Shown here piece after piece: positions 37,601 through 47,982 of a stretch of DNA of 64,000 bases. The first letter of the stretch is position 1; each line of letters starts with the position of its first letter. The notes under the pieces are model-generated. The model searched no databases. It was given only the letters and a program-made list of their open reading frames with translations, and was not told where the DNA came from. The DNA is from Cinnamomum chago (Eukaryota > Streptophyta > Magnoliopsida > Laurales > Lauraceae). The stretch lies in contig CP142451.1 of the NCBI GenBank assembly GCA_038049695.1, positions 8,802,001-8,866,000 of the forward strand. The letters are read 5' to 3'. Position numbers and translations under genes: made by a program.

Positions 37601-40600
37601 TCTCAACTGTGCCTGATCAGCCACCTATAATGGTAAATACCATTAGCATAGATGGCGATCAAGATAGGGAAAATATTGAAAAGCCCAACATAGCTTTCAA
37701 GGTTCCCATTTACCACCAACAGGATAAGTATGTCACAAAGAAAGGAAACTTCTTTGAAGGAAAGACATTCATGCCTGTTCAGCCTATGGAATCCACAGGC
37801 ATAAAGCTTAATCTCGATACAGTTAGAGATAAGAAGAAAGCTTTGGAAGATTGGAAAAAGCAAATGGAAATTTGCTTTACCATGAAACCAGAATGGGATG
37901 CGGCAAGTTGCCACATCTATGCAGAGCTATCCTTCGACGGAATGGTGAAGGATCATATAGAGACCCTAAGAAAGGGACTCATTCCAGAACATGTTGCTCT
38001 TCTCCGAACTTTTAAAGAAGAATACATGAATCAAAGAAACGAAGATGGATACATCTACCTCTTGACCAAAGAGTTCATCGGGCAAACTGACTCGTTAACT
38101 CATAACCAGAAATTAGAACAAGCAAAATTTAAGCTTGCCCAACTTAAGATATGCAATCTTAAGTATATAGAACAATATAGCAATAATTTTAATGCTATAT
38201 GCTAAATATCATCAGGTGTTATGATGATTAGATCCTGAATTTCAGGGTAAATCCTAATTAACGAAAATTCCTCTGGGAAAAGGATATATGTCTCAATTGA
38301 GTAAGGGTACTCCTGAATTGTTCTTGAGAGATCTTTCTTGATTTCTACAGGGAGAATTTGCAGATTTTCTTCATTATGGATGTCAATAAATCTGACAAAC
38401 CCTATACTGAAGAGCGTTTCTTTCTGCTCTTCCCAAAATTCCTGGTGTACAGGCCTTGTGAGCCAAACCAGAGGACTTGATTCAGAGCTTCCTGGGATGA
38501 GCTCCATTCCTTCTTTATGGTCGCCATGGATTAACTGAGTCATTATGGCGAGCTGAGGTGTATACCAATTTGAGAGGCTTTCTAGTTCTTCTTCTCCATC
38601 TGTTGGGACAGAAAGGGAGAAAGAAAAACTGTGCTTCTTATAGGTTAATTTCTTTGCTTCTCCTACTGCTTCAGCGTAGGAGATGATGCCTGTGCTGTTA
38701 ATCAATTCTTTAACATATAGATTAACATGGTCCCTTTCCTGTGCAATGAGGTTTCTGGAATCCCTCATGACTCTGATTGCAGCAATAATAGCCTGCTTGA
38801 TTTCTATATGCTGATTTTTTGCTATATGAGATTTCCATATGTTATTAGCAATGAGGAGTTCTTCTTTAACAAACTCTCTCCTTAAACAGCCAATAGGGAA
38901 TTGCTCTGTAAAACTGCAATTCCTGAGAAACACTTTTCCCACCATATTTTTCTGGGAATAGGCTTCTTTAACAAACCCAGGGGGATAGAGGATTTGGTCT
39001 ATATGCTCCAATATTTTGGCCGGTCCTCTATTCTTTCTGGGTTTTCCCTTTCACTTGGGTCCAAAATACTTCTGTGCTTTCATCTTCTGTCTTGATGATT
39101 TTATGAGGAGGGGTATCACTGGATGTACCCTCACTGTCCTCCTTGATAGCTAGCTGGTTGAGTTGCTTAAATTCCAGAAATTGTTGGAATTGTTCTGGAT
39201 CTATCATAGCTGGAATAGTCCTGCCTCTTCCCCTTTCGGGAGTTCTTCCTCTGCCTCTTATCATCTGGAACACAAAGCATTGGGTCATGTCAGGATAAGA
39301 ATTATCTTGATTAGAGAATATCTTTTCCCTGGACAAAATATCAGAAGTTCATTACTCTTGCTGGATACATGTTTGACTTCATAATCAAACTCATTCAGAA
39401 AATGATGCCAATTAATAAGCCTCCTTTGGGAGAACTTAGTAAGCTGTGCATCCTAAAGAATTGTACAAATTTTGAATCAGTCTCAATTAGGAATTTTTTT
39501 GGTCTTAGGAAGATGGCATATTTTTCTATTCCTAAGACAACTGCCAGTAGCTCTTTTTCATGAGCATGGTAGTTTATCTGTGCTGAAGTGAAGGTTCCTG
39601 ATTTGTAGCAACATATCCTTCTCTTCCTTTCTTTATCTTCGGGTTTTATTGCCATATAAATGGCTCCCCATTGATACTCAGAAGCATCTGTTTTTAGGAC
39701 GAATGAGTCCTTTGTGCTTGGTAGAGCTAAAGGAGGAATAGTTTTAACTCTCTCTCTTAATTCTCTAACAATTTCTTTGTCCCTTTCTGTCCAAGTGAAA
39801 GGGTTGGTTTCTTCTGTCTTTTTCAACTTGCAAGACAAACTTCCTCTATATTTTGCTAGATTTTTTATGAAATCACTAGCACAATTCAAGATACCTAGGT
39901 AGCTTGAGAGCTGCTTCCTATTTGACATGGTATCTGGGAATTCAAGGATTTTCTTTACAATATGGTCTTGTAAAGTAATATTTCTTTGCTTGATATGTAC
40001 TCCTAGGAAATCAATTTCCTTTTTGCAGAGTTCATACTTGGTCTCTGAAATGACTATCCCATGTTTGATGAATTCATTGAGAATAGCCTTGACATGTTTT
40101 ATAAGGATAGGCGTGCTGTGCTGAAGCTAGTTCGCTTCTTATCCCTAGAATTTTTTGTTCTATTTGGGATAATCCATAAGCAGTTTTGTCAGAGATGTTG
40201 TTTAGACAATCTCTTAAGTTAGCTGCTTCTTGACTGCTCTGATTTAGAGCCAACTGTGCCGCCAAAGCTTTCATATCTTGGCTAACAGTATGTTGGTACT
40301 CAGAGAAAATTTCAAAGAACCTTTGGAGTCCTTTTCTTAAATTTTCTTGATTGTGACCAATATGGGAATGTATTTCTTCCCTTAGCTGTATGAGACCAGA
40401 TACTACAAAATTCTGGGAATTTGCAATAGCATGGTTCAGCGGAAGGCTTGTCATACTCTCAAGCTGTGACTTTTGAATGAGGAAATGATGTCCTCCTGTT
40501 GTCACTATATTTTGAATTCATTGCAGGAATTCATCTAATGAAGTAGCTGCTACTTCCTGTGCTTTTAAGGGGTTCTCATATGGTTCAATATTCATGATGA

Positions 40601-43600
40601 AGAACTTCCTAAATCTGAACCGGTAGCCTTTTTGACTGCCTTTAGCCTTTTGGAGATGTCCTGTATCTCTTGGGCTGATTGCTCTATTAGTAAGAGCATT
40701 TTCTCAATTGCTTTCTCATTACTTACTGAGGCATTATACATTTGTGTAAATGCAGTGCCAAAGTTAAGTGGAAGCTCTGTGCTAATTTCATCTAAGAAAT
40801 TATTGGCTAAGTCTAGCTTTAGACTTACTTCATTGGCTATCTCTGATTGTGTTAGGCTGATTTTGCCTAAAACTTCAAATAGCCAGTTGATTCTATCACT
40901 CAGGGTATTTCCTAGTGCAGCTAGGTCCCTAGTGGTAGGTTCTCTGCTAGATATGTGAGATGCATGAGGAGCAAATTCTTCATTCTCATGCCAACATTCA
41001 GATCTGGGCCTACACTCCCTTCTTAATGGAATGTAATTGTTTTCTCTAAAATTGTTGATTCCGTATGACCAAGTAATTATACTGGAGATGATCGTTGGTC
41101 TTCGATTACTCATTAAGACCAGAGGAAGATTCTTCATTGGACAAGGATAACCTGTCCATTCTGTGGCATAAGGCAAATTCAATGATTCCCTGCTGAATAG
41201 CGGCCTCATAGTTTGCCTTGTAGTTCTTCAGCCGATTATAGGCTTGCAAGAAGAACTCTTGATGAGACATTCCATACATGTCTCTGAATTGAATCCATAG
41301 GAAATTTCTATGGAAACTCTGGATGTCTAGCATGTTTCTGTAGACTTGTCTGAGTAACCTTCTTTGCTCAGTTTAAATTTCATACAATGTAGGATTCATT
41401 GTCTTGAAGAATTCCTCCATTGTGAAATACTCCAGTCCTGTCTTTATGTCTTGGGTAAATGACAGGATATATTCAACAGTCCAGTAGTGTACTGGAAACT
41501 CATACAAGTAGGCTCGTATCCAATCTAATTGATCCCTAATGTAGGGTTCCATGATAAGGGTCAATCTTCCCCTTGTGACAGTATCCCTCAGAGTGCTGAT
41601 AGTTTTTATCCGTTCTGCTTCGGTATAATTTATCAGATTGATCACTCTGTGGTCTGGGAATTCGTATTCCTGGTCTAACCTTAGATGGGGCCAGATTAGT
41701 TCAGGAATCAAATCCTTTTGATCTGCATGGGTTACTGCAGTTTGCCATAATTCTCTATGTGAGTCTAAGGTATGTACAAAATTATTGTACGCCTTACAGT
41801 AGTCCACAGAGATTTCATAAACAAGAGATGAATGAGGTCCAGCTCGTCTAGGAAGATGAGTGTATCCTCTCTTTACTCTTATTACTGAATGCAGGAATGT
41901 GGTTACATACCGCCTGTGCCTGAGGAAAGAAGCATCTTGTGCTGGATTCACTCCTCTTATATAAAGGATGTCTTCTAAAAGGATCATCCTTCTTCTATCT
42001 CGGACTATCTGGAGGGCAACTTCCAGGTGTGGAAGGCTATAGGTTAGCCTCATATTGTAATAGATCAGGTTCTGAATGTCCTTAATACCTTGATCTAAGG
42101 ATTCTAAATAAAGGACTGAGCGTCCTTCAACATATAACCCATAGATTGTGTTCTGAAGGGAGACTTCGTAGTATGGAAGCTCCTTAAAAATTGGTAGCTC
42201 TTTGGATGAGCTGCCCGACTGTGCATGTCCAGATGTCCCCAGAACATCACTCATTCTTAATTCAAGTCAACCAAGGTCGGCTGGCTCTGATACCACGCTG
42301 ACTGTTTACTGATAATATACTAACTGTCCACTGATAATTTACTAACAATTCGCAGAACAATTAGCAAAAAAGAAACAGGTAAGAACAAGAAGAGTAGAAG
42401 GAGAGCGGAATGCTGGTACCAAGTATGATAAAAGGGTAACTGTTAGGGTGCTCTTCTTCTCTTCAGGTCAAAAGTAGCGTTGAAAAAACCCTACAAAAAT
42501 TTACATTATCAGTCCTTGGCAAAGACCCTATTGCCAGATGGAATAAAGATAAGTACGAATGCATACTTAATCTCAAAGATCCCGAAAGGACCATCAAGGG
42601 CAAGGCCTTCCCTGCCAGTGCAGAAGAGATCAAAGAATTCTCTATTCAGAGAAGAGCTACTCAATCAGAAGCTCATTCGGCCCTCAAACAACCCTCATAA
42701 CAGCCCAGCCTTTTTTGTTTACAAACATTCTGAACAAAAAAGATGGAAAGCTAGAAAGGTTATTGATTACAGAGCTTTAAACAATAACCTTGTTGAAGAT
42801 GCCTATAAGATCCTGGATAAAAACAATCTTATCCAGCTTATAGACAAAAGAGTCTATTTCAGCAAATTCGACTGCAAATCAGGATTCTGGCAGATTCGAA
42901 TGCATCAAGACTCAATACCATGGACTGCTTTCAGCGTCCCTAGAGGCAAGTATGAATGGCTTGTCATGCCTTTTGGGCTTAGCATAGCCCCTCAAGTCTT
43001 CCAAAGAAGAATGGATGACATCTTTAGAGACCATCTTGATTACTGTATGGTCTATATAGACGATGTTTTGGTTGCTTCAGTGCCCAAACAACAACGGGTC
43101 AAATCCATGAAATGCTTTGTTAGCTATTCTTTTCAACAAACTGCATGGATTTGTTTTTAACAAACTTTTCAGAGTACTAAAAAACTTTTCGAAGCGCCCA
43201 ATCTCCAATTTTTCTAGACTTACAGACTTTCTTTAAAAAAATTACAAAAATAGAGGTATATTGTACATTGGCACCTCTTGCAATAGAATTGCTATACATA
43301 CAATTTGACTTAGAAAGAAAAAAGTATTGAATATCATTTTATTCAGGCTAGATACTAAAGAGGAGTCAATTAACAAATGGGGTTTCATCATCTATGAGTC
43401 TCCAACCTCTAAGTTCGTCTTACTTTTGATTAGACTCTAGATTCCCTTAGGATTACTCTCGTATTACGGGAATGAGCAGAAATACATAATTTACTTGTTT
43501 TCTCTTTTCACATATGTAATGTGAAGAAAGTACAATAAGATAATGATTGACTTTTTAGTTGACCGTGGTCAGCCCGCCCCCCCCCCCCCCCACCCCACCC

Positions 43601-45258
43601 CACCCCACCCCACCCCACGTGCGGGCTAACAACACCCTTCGTGGGAAAATGCAAGGGCTCCGCATGGGAATTGCACCCTCCGTGTGAGAATACAACAAAC
43701 TTGACCTCGTGCTCTAATACCATGATGTAATGTGCGTGCCCGGGGGCGGGAGGCAGGGGGGGTTCTGTATATATTGTTACACCATTCTCTATCAGTTTAA
43801 TCTTTTAGAGTAAGTGGTTGTCAACAATTACTCATTTCAGCCAATACATTGTGAAATCTTTTGAAGCTAGTTTTCTCGAGATCTGGTTGATTCTTTGTTC
43901 GAGGTTTATGGTATCCCAGGTTTTGTAGTTTAGTAAATCATGATAATGGTGCCATCTGTGGAATGTGGATGTACCCCTCATTTTATTAGCTTGGATATTT
44001 TAGCAGAACAATCCTGTATCTGTTACGTATCAGGAAAAAAAAAAAGGAGTTCTGTTCTGCTTTCCTTTTGGAAGCATATGAAATGGAAGTCGCAAGTGGG
44101 ATACTATTTTCTGAACATTTTCTAAGCAATAATATTGAAGCCATTCGTGTTACTCATAAATGTAGCAGAAAAGTGGAATTTTTTTTATCTCACCTAAAAT
44201 GGCTTCTTATTTCCATTCTACAACAAATGTGTTAAGATGGATAACCAATAACCAACCTTTCTGCTAATTTGATTAAAAACAGTTGTAGTCAGAAGTACAG
44301 CCAGTCGCACCTTTCTGCTGTTTAGAATTGAGCATGCAACACTAAATTCTGATGCTCTGTAGGATACGTATATAGATTCTTCTCAAACTGATCCTTTTAT
44401 ATGATTATGATATGAATACTAAACAATGTTGTTTCACTTGTCATTTCCTCATTATTTCCCATAAACATTGCAAATCAATTTAGTAAAGCTTTTAACTTTT
44501 GCCTTATTGGTTTTTGTTCTAATTATGCACTGATCTTGTTCCAACTGATTTTTGTTTTTACATTCTAATTTCTTCCCATTTGGTTATGGATCGACCTGAT
44601 TTCAGGGAATGTTGGAACTTCAACATCATTTTCACCCATGCCATGGCCTGTCCGCCTGAAGATCATGAAGGGTATGGCAAGAGGCTTGGTTTACATACAT
44701 GAATTTAGCCCAAAAAAGTATGTCCATGGAAATTTAAAACCCAATAATATACTATTGGGACTAGACATGGAACCGTATATATCTGATTTTGGACTTGGGC
44801 GCCTCACAAACGTAACTGGAGTTTTACCAAGTTCTCAATCCAGTCAGATGGCTGCCGAAATTCAACCGGATCAACCATCAGATGTCTCAGCTACTCTTAA
44901 TGGAAATCCTGGATCTATTTATCAGGCTCCAGAAGCCCCAAAATTTCGAAAACCATCACAAAAATGGGATGTTTACTCATACGGGGTAATTTTACTAGAA
45001 ATGATAACAGGTAAGTCTCCAATTGTTCTAGTGGGTGTATCAGAAATGGATTTGGTTAGATGGGTCCGGCTTAGTATCGAGGAGAAGAAGCCACTCTCAG
45101 ATGTTTTTGACCCATTTTTAGCTGAAGAGCCTGAGAGGAAAGAAGAGATGATAGCTGTGCTGAAAATTGCTTTAGCATGTGTTCAGACCAATGCAGAAAG
45201 AAGACCTCCCATGCGGCATGTGTTGGAAGCTTTGGACAGGTTAGCCACCACTACCTGA
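32911..45258 (+). CDS. LRR receptor-like kinase, LRR-III, At1g25320/At1g67510 type (707 aa, 2 exons)
   Basis: Exons 32911-34381 and 44606-45258 are joined by a GT-AG intron of 10,224 bp in phase 1. Order: signal peptide (1-21), LRR N-terminal cap ([21 protein letters not shown]), about six LRRs (residues 65-255), a Ser/Pro-rich juxtamembrane stretch, a transmembrane helix (~320-344), then an intracellular kinase (~400-700). The Gly loop is [11 protein letters not shown]. The beta-3 motif is AVRRL, with Arg432 where active kinases have Lys. The catalytic loop is VHGNLKPNN, with Asn533 in place of Asp. DFG is intact (Asp551). The protein is therefore probably a pseudokinase or weak kinase acting as a membrane scaffold; this is inference. 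The intron sits in the N-lobe/C-lobe linker and is filled with caulimovirid and TRIM debris, yet both exons are open and conserved. Ligand unknown. Confidence 0.95.
34444..34503 (+). mobile_element. TRIM LTR fragment
   Basis: TGTTAGCAACAACTTACTCT and the following CTGATAGAGAACGATGTAAC match, in opposite orientation, the LTR at 43723-43826. Only the first ~60 bp of the LTR can be recognised. It is an old fossil in the receptor-kinase intron. Confidence 0.6.
34624..34660. repeat. (CT)n microsatellite in the receptor-kinase intron
   Basis: An uninterrupted CT run just after two copies of AGCCCCCATGGAACAAA (near 34579 and 34603). It has no link to a splice site. Confidence 0.9.
35190..38205 (+). 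mobile_element. Endogenous caulimovirid pieces, mostly plus-strand part of the cluster
   Basis: This part of the receptor-kinase intron holds several virus-derived coding pieces (for example 35890-36702 and 37609-38205) separated by segments that recur in inverted orientation elsewhere in the cluster. The piece at 37609-38205 is Lys/Glu-rich, like the capsid-side region of plant pararetroviruses, but I recognise no exact domain. Assignment to Caulimoviridae rests on linkage to the clear RT/RNase H pieces further on. It is a broken, rearranged fossil with several breaks. Genus unresolved. Confidence 0.6.
35261..38317. repeat. Inverted repeat pair A/A' of the caulimovirid cluster
   Basis: About 110 bp at 35261-35371 recur as reverse complement at 38206-38317, with roughly nine in ten bases alike. 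In each the same coding sense ([16 protein letters not shown]) is visible, so A' is the end of the minus-strand copy and A is a detached piece. Confidence 0.85.
35528..37614. repeat. Inverted repeat pair B/B' of the caulimovirid cluster
   Basis: 35528-35852 recurs as reverse complement at about 37277-37614, with a few small differences. Landmarks are AGGCACAGTTGAGAAGG at one end and AACTCTGC next to a TTTTATC-type AT-rich stretch at the other. With A/A' it shows that the region was built by joining pieces in opposite orientation. Confidence 0.85.
38202..42300 (-). mobile_element. Endogenous caulimovirid copy, minus strand
   Basis: Reading down the minus strand from a tRNA-iMet primer-binding site (TGGTATCAGAGCC, plus-strand 42280-42292) come four things: a ~290-aa first frame (41373-42254), smaller helical/coiled-coil-like frames (40592-41209 and 40074-40505), an RT/RNase H part (39395-39928, with [15 protein letters not shown] and [12 protein letters not shown]), and a last frame (38202-39011) of unknown role. 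The PBS, several small frames, and RT with RNase H but no integrase mark a plant pararetrovirus (Caulimoviridae). It is incomplete and broken in several places and was probably fixed in the intron long ago. Confidence 0.75.
42480..43470 (+). mobile_element. Endogenous caulimovirid reverse-transcriptase piece, plus strand
   Basis: 42480-43160 encodes a caulimovirid-type RT. Clear blocks are [38 protein letters not shown] and the catalytic YIDD box. The sequence to about 43470 looks like degraded continuation. Its orientation is opposite to the copy at 38202-42300, so it is from another copy or a rearranged end. It is a fossil piece, not a whole virus. Confidence 0.8.
43520..43826 (-). mobile_element. 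TRIM element piece: short LTR, primer-binding site and internal start
   Basis: On the minus strand a ~104-bp LTR (43826-43723) opens TGTTGACAACCACTTACTCT and closes TTACATCA. It is followed immediately by a PBS-like TGGTATTAGAGC (43722-43711) and a short internal region. Such short LTRs with a tRNA-Met-type PBS and no coding capacity define TRIM elements. A second LTR was not found downstream, so the copy is partial. Confidence 0.7.
43577..43617. repeat. C-run and CCCCA repeat (G4-capable on the minus strand)
   Basis: A run of about 15 C is followed by repeated CACCC units. The minus strand has six or more G4 runs separated by single T. It lies within the TRIM internal region, in the receptor-kinase intron. 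Confidence 0.9.
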
Positions 45259-47950
45259 AGAGAATTAGCTAAATCTTCTGATCTTGAAATTGGTGGCGAA
45301 CTTGCATCTCATTTCAACTAGAATGACAGTTTGACACACACGAGTTTCTAATGCTGATGTGAGAAAAAAAGGGTTCCTAATGCCAGCCTGCCAATGTGAA
45401 AGAGCATCCAATATATCTGCATTTTCGTTCTGCACAAGGCCTGGTGGGATACCATTGTATTGATGGCATACTCATCTACTTGTTGCATTCACAAACTAAA
45501 TATTGTTGTATTTCCGTAGTGCTATTTGATTCAATTGCAATGTAGTTGTTTGGTTTTCATGGAGCATATTTTCTTCCCCAATGCAAGTTGTATATTGTAA
45601 TAAATGTATTATTGCTTTTGGTTGCTGTAGCTATGTAGACAATATTTTTAATTCAACCTATAAAGTTGTGGGGAATATAATGTCCCTTGCAGTCATTTTG
45701 AAATGATCTCATCCATTCTGCTTGATTTCTTGGTGAACTTCAGGAAATATACAACATTTGTTAAAATTGCTTGCTGTTATATTTATTGCTTGGTAAATAT
45801 AGTTTTTGTTTTGTTACATGGTAGAAACATTTCAACCCCATCTCAGATATAGATGGAATACAACTAAAATGATGGTGACTCGTTTGCTATTTGTAGGCAT
45901 TCTTGTGGGGTAGTCCTGTCTTCAATAAAGGTGGTCTTTTTTGAGCTCTTAGTAGGATTGTTTTGTCATTACTATTGGAACTGTTAGGTGTGGACAAAAG
46001 GACGTCATGATTCACAAATCACAACAGAAGATGATGTAGGCTATGTTTGGGCAAAGGGCAGAATACTCTTGCCAGATATGAGTATTTCAGATACTGCAAT
46101 GTTTAAGTGTAAACATCAGTTGATCTTGCAGTAGTTTTTATTTAGAAAAGGATTCAATACTTAAATTGAAGTGCATATGCACCTTTGGGTCCACTTCTCA
46201 TCAATGTAAATCATGGACAAACCCTTTTCCCTATCACTGATGGGTCTGAGTATCAATCTGATCAATGCAATGATCACTGTCAGATTGAATCAATGTAGAT
46301 GACATTAACTCACATCACATGATTCAATGTAGAGCTGATACTCCCATTAGGCCTTTATTAATCACAGGGAGGCAAGATTTTATCTTGATGAAAAGTGAGC
46401 CAACAGGACAATGGGCATTCATCAGCCACACACCTGGCCAATCAAAGGGACAGGATATTTTTTGGCTTTTGACCATCCACTGTGTAGGGCCTCAGGTCAA
46501 TCATCTTTACTTGTCCTGAGAGCTCCACATGTACAACTGAAGGTTCAAACTTGTAGGGTCATATGATCTGTCCTGGGTTGTTGATTTTCTCCAATGATGG
46601 TGACCTTCTAGTTGCATAGAGATGCTAAGAGATTGCCCCTGATCACTATCTTCTCATGCTTGCCCCTGAATATGATTAAATAATAGCTCATCAGAGTAGC
46701 AGGTAAAAAAAATTGAAATGAGCTTGGCTTGGCATTGGTCAACTCAAACATGAATTTAAGCTTGCCCACACCCTCAAACAATATGCAGGAAAAATATATT
46801 CGTGACATGTGGGAATCAGAAACAAGAAATGGCTCTAATTTAGTTTTGCCTCTGCAACTGAACAAGCTAGCAGAGAATTTGGTATTTTATCACAGGTAGC
46901 AAGTCTACAGGTGAAATTAATGAGCTGATAGATTTATCAGGATTCGGTGCTTCAAGGACCTGCACACCCTTTAGGCAGAACATTGTGCATTCAAAAATAG
47001 GGGTGGCAAATCCTGACCTGCCCTGCTTGTCAACCCAACTTGAACCTGACCTGGTAATTCAGGGTTCTGGTTGACATCTTTTTCTTTAAAAAAAAAAAAA
47101 AGAGGTTGGGTTTGGCTTAAATCCTACCTGAAGAAATGGGCTGATTCATGCTAAGTCCATTCTTGCTAGCTATAACACATTACTCACTGACTCAGCTAAT
47201 TGCATTATGACTTGCCGACCCAAGTCTAGATTGAGGTGCTCAGCGGCTCCTGGCCAAACAGAGCTGGAGCCGAGATTATTTGAAGTTTTGAACCCTTTCC
47301 ATTGGGATCGCATCACTATTAGGATGTGTTTATTCTTACTAACCTCTTAGAACTCAACATTTTCAGCGGAACAGGAATTAAGTTCAGTTGATTCTCAGAT
47401 AAATTATCTGTAACAAAAAAAATAATCAACATGTTTTGATTCAGAATCAACAGCCAAGTTATTTCTATTGATTGCATCATTAGATGGGTGGGTCACCGGA
47501 AAAAAAAAATTGATGTAACCATTGAAGGCGCAATGCATGTAATACTGATATTAGGGATATTCCCCCTAACATAACAGTTAAAGTTTAAGTAAGTATTTCC
47601 CATAGAATTGTTCATTGGATATCACATGCATGTGTGATATCCTAAAGCTGTGTCTAAACCCCATGATATCATGACAATAAAGTAATCACAGTGGGCCCCA
47701 CCTTCAGATGTGATCTAATCACCCATGAAATGGTGGAGTATTGGAATTGGGATACTGAAAAGAAAGATGTAATTACGGTGGCTCCAATCAAACAAAACAA
47801 TGAAATCAAGTGTCCACAACCGTCCATTAGATACAATTAAGTGGGCCCAACCCACAATGGGACCCTTGTATTTTGAACGTGGGACATGTTTACCAGATCC
47901 AAGCCATAGATCAGGTGGGCCTACATGTAACACATGCATTTCATCCATGA
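45259..47950. other. 3' flank of the receptor kinase gene and intergenic DNA
   Basis: The 3' UTR of the kinase is probably within the first ~350 bp (AATAAATG near 45599). The rest is AT-rich. TAGGGGTGGCAAATCCTGAC at about 46992 looks like the left end of a further hAT-type MITE whose right end I cannot place. No coding gene is supported. Confidence 0.5.
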
Positions 47951-47957
47951 AGGGCAG

Positions 47958-47982
47958 TGACGTCATATAAAACCTATATAAT
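47958..47982 (+). promoter_or_regulatory. Core-promoter-like TGACGTCA and TATA motifs upstream of the V-ATPase G gene
   Basis: A perfect palindromic bZIP (CRE/C-box type) site TGACGTCA at 47958-47965 is followed by TATAAAA (47966-47972) and CTATATAAT (47974-47982). A pyrimidine-rich leader (CCTCTCTTCCACCTCTTATC) starts about 20 nt later. Its distance from the start codon (2.9 kb) implies a leader intron, for which GAG|GTAG near 48066 and TTCAG|CTTC at about 50830 are possible splice sites. All links to the gene are inference. Confidence 0.4.

Noticed and set aside
34444-43826. One giant transposon bounded by the inverted TRIM-like ends at 34444 and 43826
   Set aside because: The ends are LTR fragments of a short TRIM family in opposite orientation, one with its own primer-binding site. 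They are better explained as two separate insertions.
46992-47250. Possible further hAT-type MITE
   Set aside because: Only a left TAGGGGTGG end is visible; no right terminus or duplication could be placed, so it is mentioned only in the gap description.
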